Shown piece by piece: positions 34,201-47,755 of a stretch of 64,000 nucleotides of DNA. Source of the stretch: Dipteronia dyeriana. Taxonomy: Eukaryota > Streptophyta > Magnoliopsida > Sapindales > Sapindaceae. Under the pieces are notes generated by a model that was not told the origin of the DNA, searched no databases, and saw nothing but the letters and a program-made list of their open reading frames with translations. A program made the translations under genes and the position numbers. Every line of letters begins with the position of its first letter. The stretch's first letter is position 1. Where the stretch lies: assembly GCA_032871835.1 (NCBI GenBank), contig CM065296.1, forward strand, positions 18,269,501 to 18,333,500, written 5' to 3'.

Positions 34201-36117
34201 TGATCGTGCTAAAATTGTACTATATTTTGACCTTCAATTTCTTATCCTTTAGCTTATTTACGAGCATATTTTGGTGTCTAATGGCTCTATTTTGTCATTT
34301 CATGCAAAAAGTGAGATTTGGTGTTAAAAAGTGCTGAAATTGTAAGAAAAGCTCGTGTAGCACATCCAACTTCAGAAGGTCATATCTCTCTCCTCATATC
34401 AAACCATATTTTGGTATATATATATGTATATATTCAAAAGCCCCAGAAGTCCAGCTTCCAACGTTTTCATGGATTACGATTATGAGTTTTCTAAAGAAAG
34501 TTATGGCCATTTTCGTTACAGTGCGCCAGTACTGCATGGATCTTACCCGTGAAATGTACTGTCCAACACAACGACTGATGGGTTTTTGGCAATTTTATAG
34601 GGGTAATGTTGTCCTTTCATGCCTAAATCCTTCCCTAATCTCCCTAGCCTATAAATACACCATTTTATTCACAAGACACACATATCTAATCAATTATTTT
34701 AATTATTTCATCCAATTAATCCATCCATTATACACTTCATCTTCTTCACGAAATTAAGAGAGAGAGGAGCTTTCAGAGGCATCCATGAAGGTTTTTCATG
34801 GATGCCTCCTCACTATCACTTTCTACTTATAGCCACCCATCTTTGGAGGAGATTCAAGAGGAAAGAGCACCTTACCTTGTCTATGAGGAGGATGAGTTTC
34901 AATGGAGCTTGGAGAAACGTGATGATAATTGAACCATTCTCCGAGCTTAGATATCCGAGATTGACACCCTTGGGTTTCTTCTCTTACTCTTCTCTTGCTA
35001 TTTTCTTCTTTGATGTGTTTCCCATTTGGGATATATGTAAACCCTAATACTAGTTCTATTTATTTGATTGACTTGTATTTGATTTCTTCTTTTATTGTCC
35101 CATTCAATTGCACTTATTTGATTATTGACTTGTATTGAGTATAATTGACAACTCAACTCTTTATGCATGTTTAGAGATAGCTCTTGTCTTTACATTCATG
35201 GCATGTATAGTAGATGTTGATGTGTGTTTATGATTGTGATTAAGAGTAGATTAATTAAGCATCCCATGATTGCTCATATGTCGATGGATTATTCGAAATG
35301 CATGTTTTAGATTGGCTTGAGTGCTTTTGTTTGTTGGGGTGGAAATCATGAAGAGAATACCTTCTGCCTTTGTGGATTTCAGTTCCATTAACGTACATGC
35401 TTACGCGACCCTTGAGCGTTGCTCGTCTGATACATTCTCGATGAGTAGCATTCGGGTGGTCATGACTATTGGCAGTTGCTCGTACGTCGAGGGTCCATTT
35501 ATGCTGAATGCTTCCATTGGTTAATACTTACATGTGACATCTGAGTAGCGATCAATGGTCGATCTTATGTTTATTTAATATATATGCTTAAACATGTCCT
35601 TAGTAGTTGCTCATGCGATACACCCTCGGTGAGTAGTAATATAGGACTAGTTGACTCTCCCCTTGTCATATCTAGAGGTCGTGCTAAAGGCTAGGTTGAA
35701 CCCAATATTGTCTTTGTGTTTAGTTATTTTAGGTGGTGCAAATATTTTCGGTGGTCATGAGTACCATATGTATCCATTCTCTTGCATCTCCCCTATCCAC
35801 CTATTATACATTTATCATTTTAATCACCATTCTCATCTCTCTGTTTTCTCTTATCATTTTTATCTTTATTTATTGTTCTCACACATATACTACATCTTAC
35901 ACTCAACACACACCACTCACACTCTTGCCATGTTCTATTTACATTGCTTTCAATAATCATTAAAACGAGAGACAATTGATGGATAACACCTCATATGGAT
36001 GATACCCTCACTTACCGCTTTACTAAGTTTTCAAAACTTTAGAGCATATTGCGTAGGAACAAATTTATAAATATATTTTGAATTAGCAATTTCTTAACGA
36101 CTGAAAAATCGCGTTTA
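34201..36117 (+). repeat. 3' LTR of gypsy element
   Basis: About 1.92 kb, starting TGATCGTGC and ending CGCGTTTA (the left LTR ends TGCATTCA). Directly followed by the target duplication TGCCT and P450 sequence. Many substitutions and small gaps compared with the left LTR. Confidence 0.9.
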
Positions 36118-36464
36118 TGCCTATAACTTTGCTGGTGGCGAGACCGCTTGAACGATCTGCGAAAAAGGCACCGTTTAGAACAAACGCCTTCTAGGCAAGG
36201 GATCGATCGACCACGAAGATGGTGGGATGAGAGCCGATATGGAGAGTGACGATGGGGCCAAATTTGTCGTAGAGGTTGCTAAGGATGACTTCGGCTTCAG
36301 AGGAGGTTCTACAAAGCCATTGGATATGGCTGAAGATGGGGATAGTGCTGGGGTCGGGGATGGAGATTCCTGGCAACTGCGGCAGGAGAGATTAGGAGGT
36401 TGAAAAAATCTTTGAGGAGAGCAGAGACGGAGATGGATAATAGGATTATGAACCAGGCTTCCAT

Positions 36465-36689
36465 ATTTTGTTTTTGTTTTAATTTTGGAAATCGGAGAAT
36501 CTGAGGAAAACGTTTATGGTGGTGGTGGTGTATGGTTATCTCATCAAATGTGTGGTGTGCAAGTAATAATAGAGTTGATATCCAGTAAAATTGCAAATTT
36601 GAGTCTTTTTTTGTCGTTATCTTTTATTTGATTTTTTTAGGGATTTCTGATGCTACGTTACTTTCGAAGATATCTAGTTTGTTTGACTT

Positions 36690-36735
<46 letters not shown>

Positions 36736-37182
36736 AATATATGACCCATTCTTGAGTGCAACATGACACCATACACCTTTAAAAAATAATCCACGTCATT
36801 CTAATCTTAACCATTGACTGCTTTTAAACAAACATCCAATGGTCATGGCTTGACTCTCTTAGTGAATACGTATGAATCCTAAAATGGCCTACTAAGCAAG
36901 CCACTTCCCATTCACTAAATTACTTGACCATTTATTCTTCACTCCTCTCAATGGTTACCGTTTGCTATTTTTTTTATGGTATAAGTTGTTCTTATATTCT
37001 CTTCCAGCCATAAACATCTAATCTCTTACCGTTTTTCTTCTCTTCTTCCTCTATATTTCTCTTCAAGCCTTAAAGTTTCACTCCTATCAATATTTTCAGT
37101 TATTCATATATCCAAAATCCATAAAGTTCTTCGCTGCTTCACTTATTCAGTTCTTCCTTAAAGATCTGCGCTGCTTCAACAG
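36465..37182. other. Upstream region of the FRS relic, (AT)n tract
   Basis: It contains an (AT)n microsatellite at about 36694-36726 and then 400 bp without a frame. The pyrimidine-rich stretch 36990-37180 (TTCTTCTC, CTTCCTC) resembles a plant 5' UTR before the predicted intron donor AG|GTGTGT at 37183. Confidence 0.5.
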
Positions 37183-37545
37183 GTGTGTCTCCAAATTTCA
37201 TTTTTAATGTTAGTGATTCGTCGTATCAAATGGTGTTTTAATGTCTGTTGTATTAGTCATTCTATAGTTTTTAGGTGTAAGTGGAAAATAACATCACGTT
37301 ACTTTGATACCTATTGTTGCGATTACTATACTTTAATGGAAAACACATAGAAAACTTAGTCTTTAGATACAAATATATTAGAAACTATTATAATTATCGA
37401 TCGGACATATAATCATATGATCGATCTTACTTTCCTGTGATTACTTTTATTATAAGCTAATCGTTAAGTACGTATTGTAATTTTTAGTTTACATGTTGTG
37501 ATAACCATATGTTGGTCATTTTTTTATTTGTTTTTATCTGTGTAG
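37183..37545 (+). other. Predicted 5' UTR intron of FRS relic
   Basis: Donor CAACAG|GTGTGT and acceptor CTGTGTAG, just before TAATGG. The ATG at 37548 follows directly. A leader intron is common in FRS genes. No transcript evidence is available here. Confidence 0.4.
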
Positions 37546-39631
37546 TAATGGAACGACATGGAGGTGAAAGTTCGGTTGATACCAATGACGAATTGAATAA
37601 ACCTAAAGTGTCCCCATATAAGGAGTCTTCTGTTGTTGATTCTATGCCTTTTTCATCTTTGGTTGGAAATTTAAATGAAATTTGTGGTTTGAGTTACAAA
37701 GATGTCATTGAAATGAAATTTGATTCTGTTGAAGACGTAGGTGCATTTTATCATGATTATTCTAGCATAGTTAGGTTTATTGTAAGATTGTCCAACAAAA
37801 TCTATGACAGTGAAGATAGAATAACCAACAAAGTATGTGTATGTGAGAAGGAAGGTTTCGAAATAAGAAGTACAAGTGCAATCCAAATTCGAAACGCAAG
37901 CCATGGCTGTATACAAGAGTTAGTTGCAAAACTCATTTCTCCGTTACCTTAGATCGTGATACTAACAAGTACATCATAAGGGCATTCAAGGAAAAATCAT
38001 TGCCACAAACTAACAACTTTTTGTGAGGTTGCTTGGGTACGATCTCACAGAAACATTGACGCTAAAGACTTATCCCAAATTGATGCCATGGGAAACTATT
38101 GCATAAGTCCTTTTTTGACATATGCATACATGGTTAATCAAAAAAAGGGATACTCTAAAATTGGATTCACACAGAAAATGATGTACATCCAGATTGATAT
38201 GAAGAGATGGGATGAAGATTTTGAAAGCGGTTCACATGCTGCACTTATGTACCTGCAGTCAAAGGCGAATTCTGAAACCAATTTATATTGCAGGTTCAAC
38301 ACAGACGAGAAAGATAGGCTAGCTAATATATTTTGGAGGGACTCACATTCCCTATTCGAATACCAGCGCTTCAGAGAGGTTCTTATTTTTTACAACATTT
38401 ACAAGACAAATGACTAAGCCAAGCCTTTGGTCTTATTTTTCGAAACAACCACCGTAGGACTTGTGTATTTGGAGTTGCACTGTTGTTGGATGAGACTATG
38501 TAGTCGTACAGATGGGTTCTTAATACTCTCATGGATTCCATATGCCTCAATCATCCAATTTCTATACTGACCGACGGAGTCGAAGTAATGCAACAAGCCA
38601 TCGACTAGATATTTCCCAACTTACAACATATGATATGTGGATGTCACATATCCAAGAATGCATCCATTCACCTTCACAAAGAGGAGAAGAAATCACCATT
38701 TCGATACTTATTGTATAAGCAAATATCAGAGGACAAATTCGAGGAACTTTGGAAAGAGTAATTGGAGCAGCATGGTCTAGAAGAAAGCGATTTGATATGT
38801 AGGATGTATGAGAAGAATCATAGATGGGCAGAAGTATATTTTAAGGGCCATTTTTTTTACAAGCATATGCATAACTCAATGATGTGAGGGTATGAACAAT
38901 TACATGAAGGATTATGTTTACAGCCGTGATAAATTATTTTAATTCATCCCTTAAATTGATAGGCCCTTCGGTTAAGAGACAATTTCTTTGGTGACGAATA
39001 TGTATCTTAGTATAAGAGTCCCATCATTTTAAGCCACCTGAAGACATTGGAGGAGCATGCATCTTCCGTATACACTTATCAAATTTATCTTAATGATGCT
39101 GAACAGATCATGAATGAATCAAAATATACACATATTGCACTGGATGAGGAGGATAACTGTTGCGTATACTATCTATCCAGATATGAATTTCCTAATAGCA
39201 AAAGGAAAGTTGTTTACCATATGGACAGGGTTGGCATTCAAGAAGTCGATAAAGATGGTGTTTGGGATTCAAAAAAACATAATCAACTTTTAATTTCATC
39301 TGACTGTAACTTGTTTGAAGGTAAAGGAATTCCTTGTCGTCATATATTTTGTGTTATGAAAGTGGAGCACCTTAGAAAGATTCCCGAGTCCATGTTATTT
39401 AAAAGGGTGGACGAAGTCAGCCACACATGATGTTCTTATAAAGCTTCAGCCAGATGATGAGTTTCTCAATATTTCTCGGTTCACTTCATTGAGTGTAAAG
39501 TGCAGTTATCTCTTTCACAACGAGAGCCAAACTGAAGAAGGATTCAACTTGCTAAACCGGGAACTCCTTGTTTTGAGAAATACTTTGCAAGGGTTGAACT
39601 ACGAAATAAGAAATACGGGAAAAAAAGATCA

Positions 39632-41204
39632 TGAAACAAATATTATGGTGTGTAATATTAATCTAGAGGGGGTGAATAGATTTTAACTAACTTTTACCCT
39701 ATTTTCGTTAAGAATCAAGTTGACGAAAATACCCATATCTAGTTACAAAGATACCACAAGTGTAATAAATACGGAAATAGTAAAAACACTTGAGATATAC
39801 GTGGAAACCCTCCAAATGGGAAAAAAAACGGCCTGATGAGTGCACCACACTAGAACCTCAAATCCACTAATGATAAAGGAATTACAACCTAATCCTGGTT
39901 TAATCCTCCGCCACTACCTAATCCTGGTATAAGTGAACCTAGTTCATCATGCTTGTGCTTTAAGCTACCTACTCCGGAAGCAACACAAGTCTTACTTCTC
40001 AATGAAGAGATAAAGTGTCCTAAGTGAATATATGATGATATTCAATGAACAAACAAAGCTAGGAAACCTTATATGCTTATCTAGGATAATAAGATGACAA
40101 TCAATGCAATTCTAGATATCAAGTGCTAAATGACATGTTCAAATAGCTTAGCTAAACATAGATCAATCAATCCTATGAAGCTATCACAATACAACACTCA
40201 ATCATGTCATCACAACAATCTCTAATTTGTATAGAAAAATATTCTAAGAGAATACGATTAATTAAAGAGATGGTTTAGTAAGCAAAACACTTTACTTGTA
40301 AGAAGATAGTGAAGAACTTACCAAACAAGATGTGATGAAGCAGCCCTATCCATTGATGCACTCTAAATGAACTTAGATGATGCAAGATAAAGATTTAATG
40401 CACATGGGAATGCTTTGAATGATTAAAATGAGTTATTGGAAGTGTTTTTCCTTTGAAATGGTTCTAAGGAAGAAATGTGATATTCTGAACTCATACACGA
40501 CCTTAAGGCATTGAGTTATATATATATAAGATCCAAACAAAGTGAGGTCGTTTTGGAAAAAAATGTTCTAGCTTCCTGTGTGCGTTGGTGACGTGCGCTG
40601 GTTGAGTAGCGTACCACCAGCGCACAACCTTTTTTTAAAACAAGGGCTGGACGAGTGACGCATCCCAGTAGCGCAACACAAGAGCAGATTCTCTGGGAAG
40701 TTTGCTCTGGTGAGACTGCGCTAGACGAGTAGGGGACCACCAGCGCACGTCCACATTTTTCAACCCTGCGTGGGTGGAGCAGCGCAGCTCAGTGGCGCAT
40801 GACTAGCTGCCTTCCACTGTGAATGTTGCGCTTGTGAGGTGCTCTGGTCGAGTAGCGCACCACCAGCACAAGGCCTATTCTTCAACACTCAAATGCACAA
40901 AAACAATAAGTTCAAAAGTGATGAAATTGCATCCTATTTTAATGCCTAGCATGACATACAACTTTCAAAGCAAGATGCAAATAGGTCAACAAGAGTCATT
41001 TAAACTAAAATGCACACAAGAAAACACTCAACATATAAGATCAAGAGTTATGCATGAATATGTGAGTATGTGCAACTATCTCTTTATAGTAAGTAAGCAC
41101 AAGAATTTTACCTTTGGTGCTTCTCCTCTTGAGGTCTTGAGAGCCTAAGCTACCCTTACATGAACCCCAACAATGTGGTTGTTCACGAAATAAGCCAATC
41201 AACA
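39632..41204 (-). repeat. 3' LTR of SIRE-type element
   Basis: Homologous to 47756-48975 over its first 1.2 kb (TGAAACAAATATTATGGTG, CTAGAGGGGGTGAATAG and on). The inner border lies near 41204; a polypurine tract AAAGGGGGAG (minus strand, 41221-41230) sits just inside. A block at 40590-40870 holds repeated GAGTAGCGCACCACCAGCGC-type motifs. Confidence 0.75.
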
Positions 41205-42430
41205 AATGAGGACTTTTAATCTCCCCCTTTGGCTATTTCGTGACAAAACCACCACTCATATTGATCCTCACAAGACAAAGTAAAACACCGGGAAGATATT
41301 CTACATTACAAAGAGATAAACATAAAAAAAAAAACTTAAAATCTTCAATCTCTTGTAGAAGTATCAACCCTACACACAAAGTAAGCACAAATACACTTTC
41401 CAAACCAAGTTCATGTGAGATGATCAAGTGAACATTAAACAAAAGCATTTGCATATAAGAATATGAGTAATGTACCACATCATGCAATGCTCCCCCTCAA
41501 AGGGTTACTCCCCCTAAATGTAATTTCCCCCTAAAACAAGTACTCCCCTTAATGCCAACACATGCTACCACATGCCATGCTACTCCCCTAACAGCACAAT
41601 GCTAGGTCAATGCTACTCTCCCTTTTTATCATGATATAGGCAAAGGAGAAGTCCCCAACCGGGTCACTCAAGGCAAAGAAAGAAAAGAGCATACAAGATT
41701 GTTGCATAATTATATAAGCCACATTTATGCAACTCTATTAATAGGAGAGAAACAAGGAGATTTATTTTGAAGAAAATGTGTGAATAAAAAATGCTTTGCA
41801 TACAAGACATGTTGCATTCAAGTCCAAAATCAATGGTATTTGGCAAAGCAAATGACAAAGGTTTCCAATAAAATTCAAACCGTTTTCACGATTTGTCATG
41901 AGAGAAGCAAGGATATAGAGTTCTTATAAATATCAAGTTTTAAAGGCACTATATCCAACTTTATAAACTAAACATGGCATGAGCAACTTTGCACCCTATT
42001 TGATTTTTCCGGGAGGATACGAGTATGATAATAGCCATGTTCAATTAATAAAGAAAGAGAGATATTGATTAAACATTTTAGTCTCAATAGTATGTTTCAC
42101 ACAATGTGTTGCATTTAACAATCGCAATCATCAAATCATGCTTTATCATTTTTCATTAGCTTGTCATTTAAGAATCATCATGTCATGGAGATAATTATAG
42201 GTCATTCAAACATGTACTTCCAATGTATATCTCCTAGTCCAAAAATGCATGTTTGAACATAAATATGACATGGATTGTAATCAAAGCAAAGTTCACACTT
42301 ATTTAAGAAAATACAATATACCATAAGTGCAACCAAGCTACTCAAGTAATCAATAAAGAGGCATAAATATATATTTTTTTTAAAAAAAATTGCATGCAAC
42401 AAGTATACAATAGCTCTCTTTGCTTGAGTT
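41205..42430 (-). other. Untranslated 3' interior and PPT of SIRE-type element
   Basis: No coding frame after the pol end. Pyrimidine clusters on the plus strand (CTCCCCCTTT at 41221; CTCCCCCTC and CTCCCCC at 41490-41550) are purine tracts on the element strand, the first being the likely PPT. No env-like protein is seen. Confidence 0.55.
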
Positions 42431-45400
42431 CCCCATATAGGGTTTAAAAAAATCCCAATAGATCTACTAAGAGTCTTGAATCGAGTAGCATTTAAGGGTT
42501 TAGTAAATAGATCCGTTAGTTGATCATTTGTGCCTACATGCTCAAGTACAATGCATTTGCTCTCAACTAGTTCTCTAATGAAATGATGATGGATGTCAAT
42601 ATGCTTAGTCCTAGAATGCTGAACCGGATTCTTTGAAATATTAATTGCACTCATGTTATCACAAAAGAGAGTAAGAGTACCTTGATTGAATCCATAGTCG
42701 ACTAGCATTTGTTTCATCCAAAAGAGTTGTGTGCATCCACTCCCAGCAGTAATGTATTCGGCCTCAGCCATGGATAAGGAAATCAAATTTTACTTCTTGT
42801 AAAACCAAGAGACAAGGTTATTCCCAATAAAAAGTAACCGCCCGATGTACTTTTCCTATCATTACAATTTCCTGCCCAATTTGCATCACTAAAGCCTACA
42901 AGACTAGCATTAGTGTCAAAAGAGTACCAAATGCCATAGTTGGACGTCCTATTCACATATCGAATGGTTCTTTTAACAGAAGAGAGATGGGATTCCTTAC
43001 GATTCGCTTGGTACCTAGCACACACACCCACACTAAAGGAGATATCAGACCTACTTACAATCAAATAGAGCAAGCTACCAATCATGCCACGATATAAAGT
43101 TTGTTCCACACTTTTACCACTAGCATCCTTGCTTAGCTTCAAAGTGGTACTCATAGGTGTATCACAATGTTTGGCACTTTCAAGGCCAAATTTCTTCACT
43201 AGGTTTTTGGCATATTTAGCTTGAGATATGAAAATCCCATCATCCATTTGCTTAATTTTTAAACCTAGAAAGTAACTCAAGTCACCAACAAGACTCATCT
43301 CAAATTCATGAGACAAGACATCAATAAATTGTTAGACTTTGGTGTCATTGGTGGAGCTAAAAACTATATCATCAACATAGATTTGAGCTATAAAGAGCTC
43401 AACTTTGTTTTTCTTGATGAATAGAGTCTTTTCAACACTACCTCTAGTGTAGCCATTGTCTATGAGATATTGGGTGAGACGCTCATACCAAGCCCTTGGT
43501 GTTTGTTTCAACCCATATAAAGCCTTTTTGAGATGATAGATATGATTAGGGTGGTGAGGATCTACAAACCCTTTGGTTTGCTCAACAAATACTTCCTCTT
43601 GTAAGAAACCATTGAGGAAGGCACTCTTAACATCCATTTGATATAATTTGAACTTGTGCAAACAAGAAATGGATAAAAGAAGCCTAATGGACTCAATCCT
43701 AGCAACATGAGCAAATGTCTCCTCAAAGTCAATACCCTCAATTTGAGAGTATCATTGTGCTACAAGCCTAGCCTTGTTTCGCACAATGTTTCCATCCTCA
43801 TCGGATTTGTTCCTATATACCCACTTGGTACCTATCACATTGGTGTTCTTGGGCCTAGGAACTAGAGTCCAAACCTCATTCCTTTCAAATTGGTTAAGCT
43901 CTTCTTGCATGGCAAGAACCCAAAATTCATCTTTTAAGGCTTCATCAATTTTCTTGGGTTCTACTTGAGAGGTATAGTAAGTGTAGCTAATAAGATTAGC
44001 CATTTGACGCCTATTCCTAACACCCTTACTAACTTCACCAATAATGTCATATTTGTCATGAAGTTTCCTAACCCATGGAGCAGGTTCTTTGGAGTCCAAG
44101 TGAGGAATCCTATCACTAAGTTGTGCTATGTCATCATGAAGATTAGCCTTTTCAACATTAGAGATATCAACTACTTTCTCCAAAGGGGAGTCATCAACTA
44201 AATCTACCTCCTCCTCATGGTCAGTAGTTTTGAGCCTAGTATCATCAATGACAACATTAGATGATTCCATTACGGTCCTAGTTCTTAAATTAAAAACTCT
44301 ATAAGCTCTACTATTTAAGGCATAGCCAATGAAGATACCCTCATCACTCTTAACATCAAATTTGCCAAGTTGATCACGGTCATTCAAAACGTAGCATTTG
44401 CTTCCAAAAGTGTGGAAGTAGCTAACATTTGGATTCCTACCTTTCCATAACTCATAGGAGGTTTGCCTAGTGTGGGGCCTAAGAAAGACTCTATTTCCTA
44501 TGTAGCAAGTCATATTGACGGCCTCAACCCAGAGATTCCTAGGGACATTGTTGCTAAGCAACATCACATAAGCCATTTCTTGAAGAACTCAATTTTTCCT
44601 CTCAACAACTCCATTTTGTTGAGGTGTCCTAGGAGCCGAAAACTCATGAGAAATGCCTAGACTATTGCAAAATTTTTCAAAATGAGCATTCTCAAATTCC
44701 TTCCCATGGTCACTCCTAATTCTCATAATGCTTTTAATCTTGGAGTTCATTTCATTTTGAATTTTAGAGCAAAACATTTTAATCTTATTAAAAGTTTCAG
44801 ATTTTTCTATAAGGAAATAGGTCCATGTGTACCTAGAGAAGTCATTTACACACACAAAAATGTATTTCTTTCCACCTAAACTCTCGATTTGTATAGAACC
44901 CATAAGATCCATGTGGAGAAGCTCTAGAGGTTCTTTGGTGGTTATATACTTGCCCTTTTTATGCATACTTTTGGTTTGCTTCTCTTGTCGATAAGGTCCA
45001 CAAACACCATTAACCTTTTTCCCAAGCCTGGGAAGGCCTCGCACAACATTGAACTTATCTAAGATTCTTAAATCCCTAAAGTTCATGTGACCAAGTTTTT
45101 CATGCCATAACTCTATTTGTTCATCCTTGGACACATTACAAGACACACTTCTAGCCTCAAGACAATAGCAATTGTCACTAGACCTCATACATTTTAACAT
45201 GGTTTGTCCATTAGGCAATAGGATAGAGCAATCATTTTTCCTAAACAAGACGGAGAGTCCATCATCACTAAGATGTGAAATGCTTATCAAATTGGCTTTT
45301 AGGCCATCAACATACAAAGCATTGGACAAAGAAGGTAATCCGGGAATGGAAATGGTTCCCTTTCTTTTGACATTCTTTTTGGATCCATCGCCAAAGGTGA

Positions 45401-45509
45401 CATTTCCTCCCTCCTCCATCACAAGAGTCTCAAAGAAACTCTTATTTCCAGTCATGTGCCTAGAGCACCCACTATCCAAATACCAAAAATCACATGAATG
45501 AGCTTTCAA
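42430..45509 (-). pseudogene. copia pol (PR-INT-RT-RNaseH), decayed
   Basis: Frame 45509-44589: protease (WYLDSGCSRHMTG), GAG-pre-integrase (LWHEKLGHMNF) and integrase core (DFSRYTWTYF, RSDHGKEFEN, PQQNGVVERKN). A TGA at 44589-44591 falls where relatives have Arg, most simply CGA to TGA. Frame 44576-43752: integrase C-terminus, then RT start (NEVWTLVPRP, IGTKWVYRNK, ARLVAQ). Another TGA, then RT core 43661-43332 ([28 protein letters not shown] with both Asp). 43316-42786: the rest of RT and RNase H start (FSDANWAGN). After a frameshift, RNase H continues (MAEAEYITA, HIDIHHHFIRE). Only a handful of lesions, so relatively young. Confidence 0.9.
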
Positions 45510-45536
45510 GGCAATTTGTGCAACATGGCAAATGTG

Positions 45537-47700
45537 TTAATCCTTTCTAATCCACATAGGTGCAGTATTTTTCTTCCTAGTGGTCAATGATACATGGGTT
45601 CTAAATGTCCTAGGATCATGCAAAGGTGTTCCACTCTTCCTAGTGACATGTATCATGGCTCTAGGTTTCTTAGGATCATGCATCATGGCTCTAGATGTCC
45701 TAGGATCATGCTTCATGGCTCTAGCCTTTTTCTTTTCTATCATGCTTTCAATCCTACACAATTTGATATATCTAAAGTAGTTTGGTCTAATGTGACAATC
45801 AATACTACAAAAATGACATGTAGGTAAGAAGTTAGGAATTATACCATATCCTTGAGGATGCATTAGAGCTTTCCCATGTCTTTGTGGTTGTCTTGCTTGT
45901 TGTTGAGGAGCTTTCCTTCTTTGTTGTTGAGCAAGACTTGATTGCTTCCTTGGTTGATCTTGCATGATAGGTGTTTTCCCTTTGTGAGCTTTTGGATGAG
46001 GGAGGTTAACTTGAGGAGCCCTTGTAGGATGAACTTGAGGTGGGCTTCTTGGTGCCACCTTCACTTGAGCACTTTTTGAACATTCTCCTAGATCAAGCTT
46101 CTTTCTAGAAGTTTGATGAGGAGATGACCCATTGAATTTCATACTTCTTACAAAAATGGTCTTGCTTGGAGTGGAGGACATCTTGTCATCTTCAAACCCA
46201 AGCCCCTTCTTGTCACTTGGCCTCTTTCCAACATCTAGCATGTGGTCAAGTTTCTTGGTGCTAGAGTTCATCTTGGCTAACAACTCTTTAGCATCTTCAA
46301 GCTTTTTCTTCAACCCTTCTTCGCTTCTCTTAGATCTTTCCAACTCTTCATTTAGTTGGTCAACTTGAGTTGAGAGATCTTTATTTTCTTCTTTTAATCT
46401 CTTGATCTCATTCTTGTTCTTTAATCTTGAGCTCTCAAACCTGGCCATGTAGTCCTTGAGATCTATCCTACCCACACTTCCATTTGTGGTTTGTAATGAA
46501 GAACCATCATCACTTGAGTAGTCTCCCTTTTGACTATCATTCTCTTCTTCACTAGCAATTTTGCTCTTAAGAGAGGATGTAAATGCTATGAAGTTAGCCA
46601 TGAGTTCTTCATTATCCGAAGACTCATCTCCTTCATTAAGTCATCACTTTCACTCCATGTGGCGACCATCACTTTTCCCTTTTTCTTGTTCTTGTGATTT
46701 GCACATTCCGGGGCAAAGTGACCTATTCCACCACATTCATAGCATTGAACTCCTTTCTTCTCGGTCTTCTCTTGCCTAGGCTCAAACTTCTTGAATGGAG
46801 TCTTTTTCTTCAAGTATTGACCCTTGGATCCAAAGCCTTTCTTCTCGGACTTGTAAAATTTCTTGAACTTCCTCATTAGCAAGGCCATCTCTTTGTCCGA
46901 GTCATCACCTTCCTCCTTCTCAACTTTGGAGGCTTTCAAAGCAATATCTTTTTGCTTCTTCGATGGTGTGGGGTTAGGAAATTTCCTCGATTCATATGCT
47001 AGAAGCCTCCCAATCACTTCACTTGGCTTCATGTCCTTGTAACCACTATTTTCTTCTAAAGCCGTCACCTTAGACTCAAACCTATCGGGTAGAGATCTCA
47101 TAATCTTCTGCTTGATCTTTCTATCCGAATAAGGATCACCAAGTTGATGACTTTGGTTCACAATGTCCATCAACTTTATTTCAAAATCATTGAAGCACTC
47201 GTTCTCATCCATCTTGAGCAATTCGAATTGCATTTGGAGAACTTGAAGCTTTGATTCCTTAACCACGTCAGTTCCCTCATGTGCAACTTCTAGGATGTCC
47301 CATGCTTCCTAAGCTATTCTAGTGTTTTGAGCCAACTTGTATTGGTTATCATCCATTGCAAAAAGGATGACATGCATTACCTTCCTATTCCACTTTGAAG
47401 CCTCAAACTCTTATGCATTACACTGAGCCTTTGGTTTGAGTACATCATCTCCTTCATCTGCGGGAGTCATCATAGGTGGAGTGTAGCCATCTTCAACTGC
47501 CATCTATGCTCTGTCATGAATTTGGCATATGTACGACTCCATCTTACCTTTCCAAGAGGCATAATTCAACCCGGTGAGGAGTGAAGGTCTAGTGCTGGAA
47601 GCGCCCTCATTGCCACCGTTTCCACTTATTGTGTTTAATGAATGAATGATATGAATGCAAATGTATGAATGATCAATACACACACATAATGCAACACACA
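45537..47700 (-). pseudogene. copia gag, SIRE type, with internal repeats
   Basis: The N-terminus is at 47504-47700 (NYASWKGKMESYI); the UBN2-type Gag core is at 46586-47266 (LDVLQ-like start, DRKIKQKIMRSLPDRFESKV, AYESRK) with knuckle CYECGGIGHFAPEC. A frameshift leads to 45537-46601: a coiled coil (RLKEENKDLSTQVDQLNEEL), Pro/Gln-rich linker, second knuckle-like CHFCSIDCHIRPNYF, a short tandem repeat of MKHDPRTSRA/MMHDPKKPRA/MIHVTRKSG type, and the conserved end MWIRKD. The repeat lies exactly where SIRE Gags vary in length. Confidence 0.85.
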
Positions 47701-47742
47701 TAAAAAATGAGAAAGGATCACCTATGTATGTCTAGGAACCCC

Positions 47743-47753
47743 CTCTGATACCA
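47743..47753 (-). other. Primer-binding site, tRNA-iMet
   Basis: Minus strand TGGTATCAGAG follows the LTR after the spacer AT. Standard plant copia primer site. It fixes the 5' LTR at 47756. Confidence 0.88.
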
Positions 47754-47755
47754 AT

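Larger units (their letters stand above)
25114..36117 (+). mobile_element. Non-autonomous Ty3/gypsy element with chimeric gag
   Basis: An 11-kb element with two long LTRs (25114-27083 and 34201-36117), a tRNA-Asp-type PBS and a polypurine tract. It is flanked by a perfect 5-bp target duplication TGCCT (25109-25113 and 36118-36122) within the P450 pseudogene. The interior encodes a gypsy gag domain, a decayed aspartic protease and a coiled-coil plus zinc-knuckle segment. There is no integrase, RT or RNase H anywhere in 30100-34200. The Gag and protease style (AWERF, DMGAHINMMP) suggests the Athila branch. Many visible differences between the two LTRs mean the insertion is not recent. Confidence 0.9.
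22185..36464 (-). pseudogene. CYP89-like P450 pseudogene in three pieces
   Basis: A second CYP89-like gene, same strand as the intact one. Piece 1 (36118-36464): the N-terminus from MEAWFIILLS through FGPIVTLHIGSHPTIFVVDRSLA, with a frameshift after the anchor. Piece 2 (about 24925-25113): the helix-C region equivalent to residues 120-175 of the intact protein. Piece 3 (22185-22436): NPKVWEDPMAFNSERF to the C-terminus, lacking about 40 bp that encode the heme-ligand Cys and the following helix. Residues about 176-414, including the I-helix, are missing. The gaps hold an LTR stub plus a CRY-DASH fragment (22437-24600) and a gypsy-type element (25114-36117). Confidence 0.88.
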
